Below, piece by piece: positions 48,534 through 59,899 of a stretch of DNA of 64,000 bases. The stretch covers positions 521,188 through 585,187 of the forward strand of contig CH003393.1 of NCBI GenBank assembly GCA_000149265.1, in the 5' to 3' direction. The position numbers and the translations under genes were made by a program. The notes beneath the pieces were generated by a model, which saw only the letters and a list, made by a program, of their open reading frames with translations, was not told the DNA's origin and did no database searches. This DNA comes from Ciona savignyi. Its lineage: Eukaryota > Chordata > Ascidiacea > Phlebobranchia > Cionidae. Position 1 is the stretch's first letter; every line of letters begins with the position of its first letter.

Positions 48534-48867
48534 TTAATTCGCAGCCCTAGTTCAGCTGTCTCCGTATTTGCGCAGAAGTAAATTACTGACACAACAATTG
48601 ACTCTATTTTCGTCACAATTCTCCCTCCGATGAGTAGAAAGTGTGACGTACGTGCCTGTCTGCGAATAGGTTGCGTATCTCCAAAACTTTACGTCATAGC
48701 CTTGTAACCCTCCGGCTATAGACGGTACCGTCTCTGCACTTGATATTCAGTAATAAATAAGATGGCATTTCCATATGAATTACATTAGTATCGTGGAAGT
48801 TTCTTAAGAATTGAAAAAGACGTTTGAAAGAAAACTTTAGCAGATTTTGCCAGGATAGTTGAACAGC

Positions 48868-51800
48868 ATGAAGGGAACGTTTTTATCGGCTACTGTCCTA
48901 TTACTCTTAGCCTCAACATTTGCAGGTATTTGCATGTTATAATTAATTAAGATATTGAATGTACTTATAATGTCGTTGCGTCGGGTGCTTGTGACTTGTG
49001 AGAAGGCCACTTTCTCTAAGTCTGTTTACCCTAACTGACACGGCACATAGTGCATACATTCCTGTACATTTTAATTAACCATGTAAATCACGGCATTTAA
49101 ATAACGAAAATTAGTACTGCTGTTTATGAATCAGTCGCGCTAACCATTCGGTCACACACCCGTCCAAAACTAGATAAATGTATGATTGTAAGAATTCAAA
49201 AATAAGAACGGGTTTTCAAACTAAGTAATGCACATTAGGTGGTAAAATAAACGAAACAGATTTACTTTTCAACACATTCCAATGATATATATGTTTACCA
49301 CAGATGCTGCTGAAGAGGGGTGCAGCAGTTCAGACTTTAACATATTTAATTCCGGTAAGTTTTTATAATATTTTCAATCTCGATTTTATCTATATGCACT
49401 GAAACCCATAGAAGCTAGACCCGGTGGTAATCTTTGTTTTGTGCCTGCTTGCTTGTTTATAAGAATAAAATAGTCAGCTTTTGTGTGAACCTTTAATATT
49501 TTTAAATTTGAGAAAATATTTATATCACCCCTTATTTTGAGATTGCCTAGTTTTAGTTTCAATCGAATTTAATACTGTTTACTTACACTGTTACTTTATG
49601 TTATACCTCCGGCCCGATGGTCTGGCGGTTAAGTGCGTCGCCTTTCAATCGAAAGGTTGCAGGTGCGAAACTGGTCGCTAGCTAGTCGGTTGTGTCCTTG
49701 GGCAAAGCACTTTACGGACATTGCCTGAACCCAGCGGATTAATGGGTTCTACCAAATTGAAGGAACGTGTCTATCATATACAACACACTGCAATAGCTCC
49801 GGTAACCCGACGATGGGCGCGAGGTGATCTGACGATTGCCCGTGTGATAACCCCCTAGGTTTTCCCATTCACGGGGATAAACATGAATATCCTATCCTAT
49901 GTTTTTTTTAAATTGAACTAAAATAAAGTAACATTCCAAAAAGTTAAAAAAATAAAATCTTACAATAAAACTTTGTTGACTTTATTTTTTGGGTTACAGT
50001 GTCTTAACTATGTGTATGCATTATGCTAATTTTTATGCTATTCATGTTTGACCCAGTGGATGGTCAAGCGAAAAGGGAGATATTACAAGCTGTTGCTTAT
50101 GACTGAGAGGTTTTTTATCTTTGGTAGAACCCATCAATTTAATTGGCTTGGGAATTACCTATTGCGTGACTTGGTCAAGGATACGGCTCACTTATAGCTG
50201 GCGATCAATTAAAATATGTAACCTTTTGACTGAAAGTCGACACACTAACCCACGAAGCTATTCGACCACAGTTCGAATAAAATCAAAAATACCTGTAACC
50301 TTTTCTTATCCAAGAGTATTGTACCTTGCTTATTCTTTAACTTCAGCATCACCAAGAAAACTAAATAATCCTTTTACCTTCATTTACAGCCGATCCTGGT
50401 CCATATGTGCCCTGCTTACAGGACCCGTGCTCTGTTGATAGCGAAGACGTGGCTTTAGTTAACTGCACTTTGCATTCACACTGTGCTTTTCACAACAGTC
50501 AGTGCTACGCTAAACAGAGTAAGTTCAAAATTAATATCTGAACGAACTAAATATTTGCAATTGTATTCCTGTATTTTTTTAGTGTAATTATAGTGAATTA
50601 CAACACAAGGACTGGGATATAGACAACAAAACGAACAGCACTAAAACACTGCATGTAAATAAAGAATCGCAATACAAAATGTGAGAATCATGTAAGCATG
50701 TTAAGTCTTTTCACTTGCTACACCATAAGTAACTTCTTGTTAAAAAGCGCGCAAATCCAGTTGTACCAAAACACTAATCTAAACTTTTTCTTTTATAAAG
50801 TTACTGACAAACAAATTGCGGTTTTACATTATTTTACACAGTAGGCAATTTTAATCTGTTATCTTCGCTTCTATACATAATAAAAAGGAATATTAAAACA
50901 CATCACACAAGTCAAATAACTGAGAAACCTCACAACCAGTCACTCTGTAAAGCCTGTCCAAACTATTGCATTAGATGAAGCAGATATTGCGCAACTCACG
51001 GTAACAATGGTATCATTATGACGAAATGTTCCATTGTAAATAAGCAATGTAGTGATTTTAATTTAACAAAACAGTAATAACTTAATCCAAAAATTAGTTC
51101 AAAGTTATAATAAATTAGTTGATTAAAAATTATTAATGATGACCTTTGAAAAAATCAACATATAGGTTACTTATAACTTAATTTTTAACATCTCAAATAC
51201 CAGCTATATATCAAACAAAATTGCTAAATGTCGGTATATTGTACTTTAACCTGAGATATTAAAAAATCTTATTTACAGGAAGTTCTCAGGATATATCCCA
51301 ACAATTTGGACTTTTGGAGATTGTCGCCAATTTGGACAACACGACAACAAATGAAACGGATGCTAGATCATTTCCAATCGGTAATACTTATACCAAATAT
51401 GATTTTTTATCATGGTTGATGGAAGGTCAAGGATAATAAAACATGGTTTGGATATTTTTATAGCCTTCTGGTCGTCGCCTTATGGTCAAATCGCCAGTTT
51501 ATATCAGTCCTTTAACTGGAGCTGTATAGTTCATTGTATAGATTTCTTTAATATATTAATCTACTGGGTTTTTGGAGATCACAACTGAGAAGCTATCGTA
51601 AGGTTTCGACTCCCCAACTGTTCAGTATAGGCTACTGTCCAAAGTGCTTCTTGAAGAGCTTTCTGGAAGGATGGATGCCAACATTCTACGTAGATTATAT
51701 TGATTTAACTTCTAAACAAAGTAGTCTGTTGAAAAGCTGACACGGCACAGATTTAAACATTTTGTATTTTAGGGGGACTTCCACTTCCCGGCGGTCTTGG

Positions 51801-54800
51801 GGGTCTTCCCGGCGGCCTTGGGGGACTTCCCGGGGGTCTTGGGGGACTTCCCGGGGGTCTTGGGGGACTTCCCGGAGGTCTTGGAGGTGGCTTACCGAGT
51901 CTTCCAACGATCTGTCCGTCGTCGTTTCCAGCCACTTGCAATATTAACGCCCAGACACCAAACCTGCTGCAGCTCTTGGAGCCTCCAGTGAATGTTCCAT
52001 ACTGCTTAAGGTAAATAAACAACCAATTTCCTAGACAGGCAAAAATGGTCGGCGCACGTAATAACACATAAACATACTGCAATAGTCCTAGCAGATTGTA
52101 GGTTGGGAATTTCGATGAATGCCCTTCGGCTTACCAGTTCGGCGATACCTGCTTACGAAACCATGTTTTGTATACAGTGTAAATCCTATCCCTAAGCTAT
52201 GTAAATACGTTAAATATTCTTCGCAGAATTCCATGTTCGACGAGCAATCCGGCTTTAGAGAGAAACCGGTACTCTTGCATAAGCGTCCCTGGCTGTTACT
52301 TTGACCTTGGACTCGCCAACCTTCGGCGACAATACGGGAACCATATTATGCCAGGAGTGCCGGTCTGCCATCTTGCTATCAGAAACCGAAAGTTCCAACA
52401 CTTAGCAAATAATTATCTCCAAAGGGTTAGTACCATCAAGTATCATATTGACTTGATGTATCTACATTTTCTTTGCCGGATCTTTGAACCCTTTATGTAA
52501 GTTAGTTAGTGTGTTGCCTTTTAGCCAAAGGGTTGTAGATTTTTAAGATGTATTTGGGCAGGGGTACTTAACGAGTAATGCCAGAACCAAGTGGTTTAAT
52601 GAGCTCTAACCAAACTAAAGGAACGTCTCAATCATACACAACAAACTACAATAACTCCGTACCGGTAACAATACGGTGGGTGCGAGGTTATGAATGTCCT
52701 ATCCCAGTAAAATTAGTTCTGATAAACGACTTACAGAAACTATTCAGTTAATTTTGTACCCTAACCAAAAGTGATTTTAGGTTACTTTAGGTCACTTATT
52801 ATGACATGAATGACATACAAAAATTCAATCTATTTAAAATCAAACTCTATAAACAGTTTTAATATCCCTGTTTAAACATTATTCAGTAAAATGTCAAATT
52901 ATTTGTTTACTTTTTATATAGACTGGAAAGCGTTGGAACGGGGTATACACATCATGCTTTCTGCGCGAAAATCGTAATGAGATTTATTCGTCTTCGCCGG
53001 GATGTTATCAGATCACCATGATGCAATACATGGGCGTACAGCCTAAGATTGCTGGCTGGCCAGGTACTTCCATTGTTTTATTGCTTATAGCACAACAAGT
53101 CGTGGCTTGGTAATATATAAACGTCAGCACGTAGCCCGATTTATATCGTGTCCGGTGTACTCAAATTGGAGCTCATATGGTGCTTGTGATGCTGTATGTG
53201 GGGTTGGTCAGCAAACTAGGAGTAGAACATGCACAGATGTACCAGGCGGTGTGAGTTGCAATCCGCAAATTCTTACGGACACCAAAAGCTGCGAAATATT
53301 CTATGGGTCATGCCAACATAAAAACCTGACGAGCCCATATTCTACATAAAAACCTGACGAGCCCATAAGAAGCTTACATCAGACTTACCTCGATTTCACT
53401 ATCAAATGTTTTTGGTGGCGGACCCATAAAAGCCTCAAAAGTTAGCTTGCTAAAAAATACTATGCGACAGTGAAATTGCGCTAAGTAAACGAATGCCCTA
53501 GAGGATAACGTACGATGCTTAAATCTTATATTACTCATAAATTTGTAATCTATTACTTGAATAAATTAAAAACCTGTCTTAGTAATAATATTTTTGTAAA
53601 TATAACAATAATATTTTTGTAAATATATTTAAATATTGTAAATATAACGCAACAATTTCAGGCATAACATCTGGCGAATGTTATCTGATCGATGGTTGTC
53701 CTTTGGCGGGCGGTTGTTACCGTCCTGGTCAACTTAACAGAGCTCAAGTTAGGTCTGGAAGCGACCCGACCCGTACAAACTCCCTGACCGGACACAACTA
53801 CTACGGCCAACCAATGTGCATGAACTACAACCCAACCACCCCTCAGGAATACTTGACCGGTTACCATCAGTGCCGCCAAGCTGGATGTGTTGTAGATTCA
53901 AGCATTTCCAATCAAGTTATACGTCAGCAGTTCTACCAGCTCGCAACTACATTACCACTTCTACATCAGCGACCTTTCTGGAATGGAGTTTTAAACAACC
54001 AGATTAGGCCAGACAACTATCAGCAACACTTAACACCGAGCGCGTGTTCGAACTTAGCTACCAACCCTACAACTGGTCCATTTTCGTTAAATCTTTCTGG
54101 AAGAAAGAAAAGGAATGTTAACCTAGGCTCATTTGTGCCAGGGATCTTGCCAACACCAGTCCCACAGTGCCCGTACCAGACATTTAACGGGAGACTGACC
54201 GGTAGTACGGCAGGATGTTGCCAGAGAAACTACTGCTACATGCCCAGATCACATATTCTAAGGTCTGCATCAGGAATTGCTACTTATCGAGGTAACTGGG
54301 GAGAATTTGAGGCTTGCTCTGTGAGCTGCGGGGGTGGTACAAGGAAGCGAACAAGGCCTTGTATTAGATATCACGCAAACGACACCTGTGAGCACGAGTC
54401 TGAGCAAATTCACAGATGTAACGTGGATGCTTGCCCCAACTTTGGTTCTTGGACTCCGTATGGACAGTGCTCTTCTACGTGTGGGGCTGGAACTCGGACC
54501 AGATCTCGACCTTGCCTTCCAGCTGGCAGCACTTGTGCTGACGATAATCAGGGTGGAGCTACGCAATCTCAACCTTGCAACAACGGGGCGTGTCCAGTGT
54601 ATGCAGAATGGAGTCAATGGGGCCAATGCAACGCCCAGTGTGGGTTTGGTGAGCAAAGCAGAAGTAGAACCTGCACAGATGTACCAGGCGGTGTGAGTTG
54701 CAATCCGCAACTCCTTACAGAAACCAAAAGCTGCGAAATATTCTGCGGGTCATGCCAAACGACGGTGGGCAACTGCCAAGCTCATCCCAAATGCTATAAA

Positions 54801-54968
54801 GCAACCACTATCAGGTGTGAACCTGACGCGACTGGCGCGGCACACTGTAACGGATGCACAACTTCTGGAACGGTGACTTATGAACGGTGTAGTCAAGGTG
54901 GAATTTTTTGCTTATACTGCAATGGTCCTTGGGCAGCGTTTTACAACTGCCAACCCCTTCCACAATGA
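48868..54968 (+). CDS. Gene E: secreted trefoil-like/TSR protein, mosaic of C/D with a distinct C-terminus
   Basis: Exons 48868-48925, 49304-49354, 50390-50518, 51279-51380, 51773-52010, 52227-52425, 52922-53063, 53662-54968; 741 aa, same phases as C/D. Signal peptide MKGTFLSATVLLLLASTFA. Linker built of GGLGGLPG repeats (21-nt units). Trefoil-like exon PGCYFDLGLANLRRQ; RWNGVYTSC exon; last exon begins ITSGECYLIDGCPLAGG. RKKR at 54102-54113. TSRs CSVSCGGG, CSSTCGAG, CNAQCGFG. Upstream of about 54600 the last exon is nearly identical to D; after it TSR3 and the tail (QTTVGNCQAHPKCYKATTIR, ending NCQPLPQ) are clearly different. Exon 3 alternates between D-like and C-like stretches. The signal peptide and promoter differ from C/D. 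Poly(A) candidate at 55045-55050. Confidence 0.9.
49609..49900 (+). mobile_element. SINE family 1, full length, gene E intron 2
   Basis: The best reference copy in the window. tRNA-like head (GATGGTCTGGCGGTTAAGTG with A-box and AAAGGTTGCAGGTGCGAAAC B-box-like), CTAGCTAGTCGGTTGTGTCC, CTGAACCCAGCGGATTAATG, GGTTCTACCAAATTGAAGGA, ACGATGGGCGCGAGGTGATC and tail ACATGAATATCCTATCCTAT. Composite ascidian SINEs of this kind are known, but I cannot confirm the name. Confidence 0.88.
50597..50680 (+). repeat. Dispersed repeat family 3 fragment, gene E intron 3
   Basis: GACAACAAAACGAACAGCAC..AAAACACTGCATGTAAATAA matches 34500-34590, with lower identity. Confidence 0.45.
51773..51897 (+). repeat. Coding minisatellite in gene E linker exon
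   Basis: About five 21-nt units of (C)TTGGGGGACTTCCCGGGGGTC type encoding GLGGLPG, nearly identical to each other. The corresponding region in gene C uses an 18-nt GVGGLG unit, so the arrays arose or turned over separately. Confidence 0.8.
52495..52710 (+). mobile_element. Degenerate SINE family 1, gene E intron 6
   Basis: GTGTGTTGCCTTTTAGCCAA, AACCAAGTGGTTTAATGAGC, AAACTAAAGGAACGTCTCAA and AATACGGTGGGTGCGAGGTT are weak matches to successive family-1 blocks. Confidence 0.55.
53147..53316 (+). pseudogene. Detached chimeric TSR3 fragment in gene E intron 7
   Basis: Reads in one frame as CPVYSNWSSYGACDAVCGVG then QQTRSRTCTDVPGGVSCNP. Bases up to ATGCACAG at about 53240 match gene C TSR3 (37897-37983); bases after it match gene E TSR3 (about 54678-54755). 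The last Cys-x-x-x-Cys has a Tyr in place of Cys (IFYGSC). No acceptor AG immediately precedes it and a stop follows at 53347-53349. Most likely a recombination by-product. Its use as an alternative exon cannot be excluded without transcripts. Confidence 0.7.
53326..53368. repeat. Short direct repeat
   Basis: AAAACCTGACGAGCCCATA occurs twice, about 25 bp apart, just after the chimeric TSR fragment. Confidence 0.7.
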
Positions 54969-55583
54969 TTCTAATTGTTGTACAATTGTTCAATTTTTTT
55001 CAACCGCTTAATGCAAAATGCGATTACATGTGCTTTTACTTAACAATAAAACTGAACGTTTTAACACACATTGAATTATTATTCTGGGCTAAGTTGCGAG
55101 CCTATATTTTACCACAAGGTCCGCTGTTATATGTATAATACTTTATGTAAATCGAACGCGCTATCCATTCTACCACACAACAGTTGTCTGCAAACTTTAT
55201 TCTTGCCAATATATAACGACACAGTAGGCCTACCGATAACACATTAAATATTACATATAAATTATAACATCCTTATAGCTGTTTACATAGAATTGTAAGA
55301 GAAATTTGTGTCTCCTTAGAAAACATAACATAAGATAGTTTTATCCCTAAGTATGTGTCGATACAACACCGACAAAGCCATTGACATATTGCGTCCCATC
55401 CACCCTCGGGTTAGTCGAGTGATCGCGTTGTGGTGTGTGTGATTAAGCCACTTATGCTGATTAATTTTAACCGTTTATTCATTGCTTTTGAACGCTGTTG
55501 GCTGAGTGTTTTGTCCAAGGAAAAAACAACGAAGTAATTTTGATCATATATCTTATAATCTACTTAGCCGAAAAAATATAGAT
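54969..55583. other. Gene E 3' region and convergent intergenic spacer
   Basis: Gene E and the - strand gene converge here. Contains the gene E poly(A) candidate, a weak family-2 remnant (about 55085-55180), and AT-rich DNA. Confidence 0.5.
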
Positions 55584-58500
55584 TTATTTATCTTGTCTTG
55601 TTTTAATCGTCACTTCCGAATTAAGATTATCCGACCTTACCGGAAAGGGCGGATGAGTGTTGCGCACTAACATATCCCGATTCCTGTTCGGCAACATTGT
55701 CCGAATGTTTTGCGGTCGGTTTCGTGGAGGGTGCGATTGTCGTGTTGGTTGCCTGCTGTTTTCAGACCTCGTGTTATCCTCCGTGATTTGAAGACTCCGG
55801 ACGCTTAAAATCGTCGATGAAACTTTCGGTTTCTCCTGGGAAGCTGTCGGCGGCGTGGGCGATAGAAGTCGTCGAGGATCTGCTTCCTTTAGCAGTTTCC
55901 TCTGCTTAACAGAGGTGGCTGACCGACTTGGGAAATTTCGCAGCCTATCTGAAGCCGGCGCAACGGGCGATATCGAATCTCCTTGTAAATTCATTGCCTT
56001 TGGCAAGTACGAAGCACTGGCGACTGTTTTGGATACGGTGAGATGATTTTCTCCTATTACGCACTTCGGCATGAACCTCCTTTGGCCGGATAGCGGTTGT
56101 GAACTCAACGAAACATTATCTTCCTTCTTGTCGAGCTTATTGGATGACGTCATCATCTGTTGATGACGTATTGGGGGAAGTTTTCGACCGGTGGAAGCAG
56201 GTCGATCAGGCAGCGGCAAACCGACGATGCTTCGCTCTTGGAGCTCGGGAGTTTTAGATCTCATAGATTTTTCACAAATCATCTTTCTCATTTTGACACT
56301 TCCATCTGAAATACGGAAGAAAGCGGTCACGATCAAAATGTATTTGGGTAAATATATCAACAACCAGGTGAAAGCGCGTTAGCGAGATTAAAACTAAAGT
56401 AAAGCTGTGCACAGAAAATAAGATAGTCGTGTTTTATACATGTGAATAGGTAAACGAAAGAGATTTAATACACGGGCAATCGTCAGATCACGTTACATCG
56501 ACCGCTGGATTATCGGAGCTTTTGTAGTGTGTAGTATGTAATAATTAAGAAGTGTTTTTAGTTTTAGTAGCCTCATTGATCCACTGCGTTCGTAGGATGT
56601 CCGTTAAGTTCCTTAATCCCAAAAAGCGATGTGAATTTATGTATTTTGTGTTGTTTTAATCGTCACTTTCTAATTTAGATTATCCGACTTTACCAGGAGG
56701 TGCGGGTGAGTGTTACTTTTAGTAGACCACAAACGACTACCTAAAAGGACACAACGGACTACCCAATAACCACTTACGATCCTATTACTGTAAGGGTTAA
56801 ATGCAATCCATCTAGTTCAGTACGTTACTGATGTGCCTCTAGTAAGATCGTGGACACGAGCTTAACGTGGCTTTACGTTAACTTAACGTGCCTTAATGTG
56901 AGCTTAACGTGGGCACGAGCTTAACCCAAGCAAAGCATATCTCGATAGGGGTTAAATTGTATTTGCTTATGCTTTAGCGTACCTCATACTCAGCATCGAA
57001 TAAGAATGCGTATAATTTCCCTAAATAAATGTACAAAACCTTTATTTCCAAGGTGCTAATTGGAGATGATATTTGTTTATTTTTTCGAGCTAAGTTTCGA
57101 AGTTTGACGGGCTCGTTAGTGAGGCTACTGTTTAAAAAGTAGGAATTGGTACATTAATCGGTCGAGTTCGATATGGTATTTAGTACAATCAGCGCTTGAT
57201 TATAAGGCCTATATGGACCCTACAGTGCGTTTTGACAAATGACAGATATCTTGGATTTACTGATAAATTTAAAATTATTCAACAATAAAGTACCTTACTA
57301 TTGGGTGCAATACATTAACTGTCGATGAAATGAGGGTTGGATTACTGAACGTATCTTATTTGCTTAATGATTAATCCATTGAATACAATCGACAAATTGC
57401 GATTACATGTTCACGTTGATGCATTGCACCCACTGAGCTTACAGACAGAACATCTGCCGATATATCCTTATTAATACTTTTACCCGATAATCGCAGGTCT
57501 AAGCTTGGAATTCCATCCTGTCTGTCCCAGGCAGTTGGGTTTGCAGCCGACATCTGTGACACAAAACTAAATTTGAAATCGATATTTCAACGGGTAGAAT
57601 TTATTTATATATTTTTTTAATGACGTGTTTTAGCGCATGTTCGTTTTGTCGTCTTTTCCTGTTCCTGTGCAGGGATTTGCTTCATTTGCCATTATTTAAT
57701 ACCGGGGCAAAAATTGAATAAAACCAAAACTAATACTAGGAGAATCCAAAAGTGAGCGCTCTAGCCATGCTGGCTAAAATTGGCAAAGTTCGCTTTAAAC
57801 CCGATGTTAATTATACATGAGTGCCATTGTATTATGGAGAACGCCACAGAAAAGCACTTGTATCTATTTTGTTTCCCGGTCGTTCAATAATTAATGTCTG
57901 AGCATGGTGTATGGGTTTTACTTCCACAAAGAAACTTGGAATTATTGATGCAAGCTATAAAAAGAAACACAAAGAAAAGCGTATACGTACAATTAAAACA
58001 TAATTGCTGGCATTAGCATTTAAAGGGCCGTGTTAATTTTACTCCCGCTGGCACCATTTGGATAGAGGCCTACAGGATCACACACGTTTGCCACCGTGGC
58101 TAGAAAGACGTAAAATCCCACCTTACTTCACGTCATATGAGAGAAGTTATTGCAATATTTAAAAAACAATATAAACATTTCTAATAATATTTATGTTTAA
58201 TCCAACATTCCACGGGGTTCAAGCGCTGCACATGCAGTACCCAATGATACAACTAACTAGCTTGCTTGGTAGTTTCGATTTCAGCACTATTGGGTTGACG
58301 ATCGGAACTATTACTTAGATAGCAATTTATAGCTCTGAACAATTTGTTACGATTTGTTACGATTCACTACAACCGCGAATTGTTAGTACGAATCTTAAAC
58401 CCTGCAGCCGCTCGTTTGTGATCGAATTGTTCAGTTTAGTAAGTTATTCTTTCTACCTTTGGACCAATGACTGTTCTAACTTCAGTCACTAATACATACG

Positions 58501-58775
58501 TGTTGCCATATTTTTCAATACCTTTTGCATGACGGTACCATGCAGTAAGAAAAAGCTAACAACCGGACAAAACTTATGTTTCAAAATGGATTTTTATAAA
58601 AACTTACTTTTTGATCGCAAGTTTGCGACAAAGCGGTCACATCACATGTAGTGTTTCCGTCCAAGACCTTATTCTTCATGCGGTAGTTATGTTTTCTAAC
58701 GTACATCGTCTTATCGACTGCTACATCTCTTTTCAGCAGTTTTCTGCTTTGTACGTCGATGTCCGTCATATTCAT
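55584..58775 (-). CDS. Hypothetical protein, probable three-exon gene
   Basis: I do not recognise this protein. Proposed exons on the - strand: 58775-58608 (starts MNMTDIDVQSRKLLKRDVAV, donor CAAAAA|GTAAGT), 57553-57430 (acceptor GTCACAG, starts MSAANPTAWDRQDG) and 56305-55584 (acceptor TTTCAG, ends VTIKTRQDK). The joined reading is 337 aa with consistent phase if exon 2 uses a weak donor (GTGG|GTGCAA). The stronger donor at 57443 leaves exon 3 out of frame. The last exon is a long polar sequence rich in Pro, Ser, Arg and Lys (LPLPDRPASTGRKLPPIRHQ, LLSPTPPTASQEKPK) and looks intrinsically disordered. No signal peptide or transmembrane segment is seen. Exon 3 is the best supported because it is stop-free over 240 codons. 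Confidence 0.45.
57595..57725 (-). repeat. Dispersed repeat family 3, - strand gene intron 1
   Basis: Reverse complement of the unit seen at 34472-34605: TGACGTGTTTTAGCGCATGT, GTCGTCTTTTCCTGTTCCTG, ATTATTTAATACCGGGGC. Confidence 0.6.
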
Positions 58776-59035
58776 TGACCAATCAACGCAGCCTTCATAT
58801 AAGTTCGCTTTTTGTTAATGGACAAATTGAATTTAACAAAAATCGCGATGTGTTTTACTTGGATTGACCTCATGTCCAGGATCGAATTAGTGGAATACTA
58901 GTATTGTGCTGAATTTGATCGATAAATTGCACTTAACTAAAATCGCACAGGGTTTTAGCATTAATCACCCTTAAATATACAGCAGGTAGGAATAGTTGAA
59001 AGGTTACAGAATCAAAACCAATCTCTTGCTATAAC

Positions 59036-59155
59036 CGTGTAAACCGGATGGGCAAATGGTTAACAGGGCCGTTACATATACCCGTTCTTTGCAAAGGCGG
59101 TCTTGCTGTCGAGCCCATGAAGAGTTTCAAACCGAGCCCGGTAAAAAGGCGAACT
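59036..59155 (+). mobile_element. SINE family 2
   Basis: Head GTAAACCGGATGGGCAAATG, core GGTTAACAGGGCCGTTACAT, B-box-like GAGTTTCAAACCGAGCCCGG followed by TAAAAAGG. Confidence 0.65.
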
Positions 59156-59899
59156 TAAATTCAGTCAATTAGTGATTTCAACAAAAAGTTCCAATCGTAT
59201 ACAGCACACTGCAATATTTCCGGTAACCATATTTGTAGGTTTGGAATGTTGTAACGTTTTTTAACTCTTCTTGCGTTTTCCGGTACACTAGAAATACTTG
59301 TTACATACATAAATTCGTATTTTTATAGAAATTTACCCAACCCAACTGGTTGTGCGTATTGACAGTTGAACAAAAACATAAAGCAAAAATATTCTTTATA
59401 TAGACAGCGTTTCAACTTAAAATAGAATAATGCTCCCTATTCAAAATATCTTAACACGAAAAATACTAGTGTACATGTTTTTTCTCATTTTTTTAAAAAA
59501 CTTCACAAATAACGCAATATGCTCAATAATTTACCATATGACATGTTCACATATTATTAATATTCTATCTACTGGTAATAACCATAATAGCATCGTCATT
59601 ATTAGCAAAATGTTATCAGTGTTCTCTATATTTTCAACTATAGCAGATAATTGGAATAAAACATGGCAATGAACTTAACGAAAAGCTGCTAGGTCAATAC
59701 CTTGGCAAGCCTTTTAAAATCGAGAAAAAAACTTACCTTAGATATTGCAAGTACCGGGTTATAGTATTGCTACAGCGTTTACGATCCCTGCTAAATACTA
59801 CCGAACACGACAGCACTTGCTTTGTGTTTATACGATTGTCTGGCGTGACGTCACGGGAATATTAACCGCTCGGCGGGGATGAAGAGCACTCGATTGAGG

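Larger units (their letters stand above)
47053..48549. mobile_element. Non-autonomous hAT-like element with intact TSD
   Basis: Begins TAGGGCTGCGAA and ends TTCGCAGCCCTA, a perfect 12-bp inverted repeat. Both sides are flanked by GTTCAGCT (47045-47052 and 48550-48557), a perfect 8-bp target duplication typical of hAT elements. The left part holds many AACGGTTAACCG motifs and a 43-bp tandem repeat. Its right arm is interrupted by a separate element (47654-48533). No transposase remains. Confidence 0.88.

Noticed and set aside
49609..49690. tRNA gene (A/B-box-like sequence)
   Set aside because: It is the head of a dispersed SINE found in many copies, with the expected tail; no independent tRNA fold could be confirmed.
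50121..50438. 105-codon + strand ORF
   Set aside because: It runs through a decayed SINE and then reads gene E exon 3 in the wrong frame.
53107..53349. Extra coding exon for gene E (80-codon ORF)
   Set aside because: No acceptor immediately upstream, a lost Cys and a stop soon after; gene E already has an intact TSR3. It is kept as a pseudogene fragment.
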